Below, piece after piece: positions 5,384 through 5,753 of a stretch of DNA of 5,753 nt. This DNA comes from SAR324 cluster bacterium. Its GTDB lineage: Bacteria > SAR324 > JACQKK01. Every line of letters begins with the position of its first letter. The first letter of the stretch is position 1. Where the stretch lies: contig JAPUJL010000381.1 in NCBI GenBank assembly GCA_027296185.1, positions 1 to 5,753 on the forward strand, in the 5' to 3' direction. The notes under the pieces are model-generated. The model saw nothing but the letters and a program-made list of their open reading frames with translations. It was not told the DNA's origin and did not search any database. Position numbers and translations under genes: made by a program.

Positions 5384-5753
5384 AGGTGAGGAATTGACGA
5401 TAGCACCCAGAGAACATATTCACCAGATAAATTACTGCGTGTCTCGGAAAGTTCCACGCCTGAACAAATATATAAACCGGCATTTGCCAGATGGAGCCAC
5501 CAGAACGCTAGGAAGACCGCTCGACCTTCGTAACCTCGATTTTGGAAGTGGTTTTCATCTCATTCCGGTGGTTCGAATGTGGCCTGGCCAATCCCGAGTT
5601 GATTCGATCCCGGATGAATGATCGCTCCACACGCCAGGCTAATATTTGTCGAGTGGCGGAGCCGCGAACCAAACCCCGCTCTCGCACTGTTCGCTACTCA
5701 GTCACAGCAGGTTGAAGGCGGAAATTTGGACATGCTTGCTGTATCCAGCCGCT
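5384..5753. other. Right-end region without a confident gene
   Basis: About 370 bp of A/T-richer DNA. A + strand frame at 5394-5621 (75 codons from TTG) has GAGG only 2 nt before its start, no recognisable domain, and includes the repeat copy, so I do not call it. GCCTGGC (5582-5588) and GCCAGGC (5632-5638) could pair over a 43-nt loop. No partial gene at the right edge can be supported. Confidence 0.4.
5476..5506. repeat. 31-bp imperfect direct repeat, copy 2
   Basis: This is the second copy of the repeat at 4820-4850, 656 bp to the right and in the same orientation. It lies about 180 bp upstream of the cold-shock start. Read on the + strand, both copies would encode R-H-[FL]-P-D-G-A, but neither frame has support as a gene. 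The likeness fades quickly outside the 31 bp. Confidence 0.75.

Noticed and set aside
5567..5583. TTCGAAT, a tRNA T-loop look-alike
   Set aside because: The flanks GGTGG and GTGGC cannot pair as a T stem, and no anticodon arm lies upstream.
5394..5621. A 75-codon + strand reading frame
   Set aside because: TTG start with GAGG only 2 nt away, no domain, coding bias not convincing, and part of it is the 31-bp repeat.
1..5753. CRISPR array, insertion sequence, transposase, integrase, toxin-antitoxin or phage-defence genes
   Set aside because: No regularly spaced repeats, no terminal inverted repeats with a DDE or tyrosine-recombinase ORF, and no paired small ORFs with such motifs were seen.

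Overview
The left part of the window (about 1-2770) is very GC-rich, with strong G/C preference at third codon positions. From about 4090 to the right end the DNA is visibly richer in A/T. The region between is intermediate. Shine-Dalgarno starts, an ATGA overlap between neighbouring genes, a CspA-type cold-shock protein and a Sec-type signal peptide indicate a bacterium. A high-GC proteobacterium is the most economical guess, but nothing here fixes the genus.

Layout: (1) 1-53 is the last 16 codons of a + strand gene. (2) 54-258 is a GC-rich leader holding two tandem 24-bp repeats. (3) 259-2273 is a two-gene operon for the alpha and beta subunits of a thiamine-diphosphate-dependent 2-oxoacid (pyruvate/acetoin-type) dehydrogenase E1. 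No E2 or E3 gene follows; the beta gene instead meets a convergent gene. (4) 2315-2767 (-) is a VOC/glyoxalase-fold protein with all four metal-ligand positions. (5) 2934-3440 (-) is a secreted four-cysteine protein, possibly of the allene-oxide-cyclase-barrel type. (6) 3441-3913 has no confident gene, but a minus-strand frame there has coding-like codon use. (7) 3914-3960 (-) is the 3' half of a tRNA, probably Ala(GGC), without a matching 5' half. (8) 4144-4794 (-) is a stand-alone class I SAM-dependent methyltransferase. (9) 5093-5293 (-) is a cold-shock protein with a textbook intrinsic terminator at 5031-5065. (10) 5294-5753 is mostly non-coding.

The E1 subunits would form one alpha2beta2 enzyme that decarboxylates a 2-oxoacid (or cleaves acetoin) and passes the acyl group to a lipoyl E2 encoded elsewhere. 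The other genes are separated by long gaps and show no shared pathway.

The most interesting structure is the right half. The orphan tRNA 3' half lies close to the change in base composition. Its orientation is that expected of the displaced tRNA end left by an integrative element inserted to its right. Beyond it, an imperfect 31-bp direct repeat occurs twice, 656 bp apart. I found no integrase, transposase, CRISPR array or defence cassette, and I cannot support a claim that a new multi-gene system is present.
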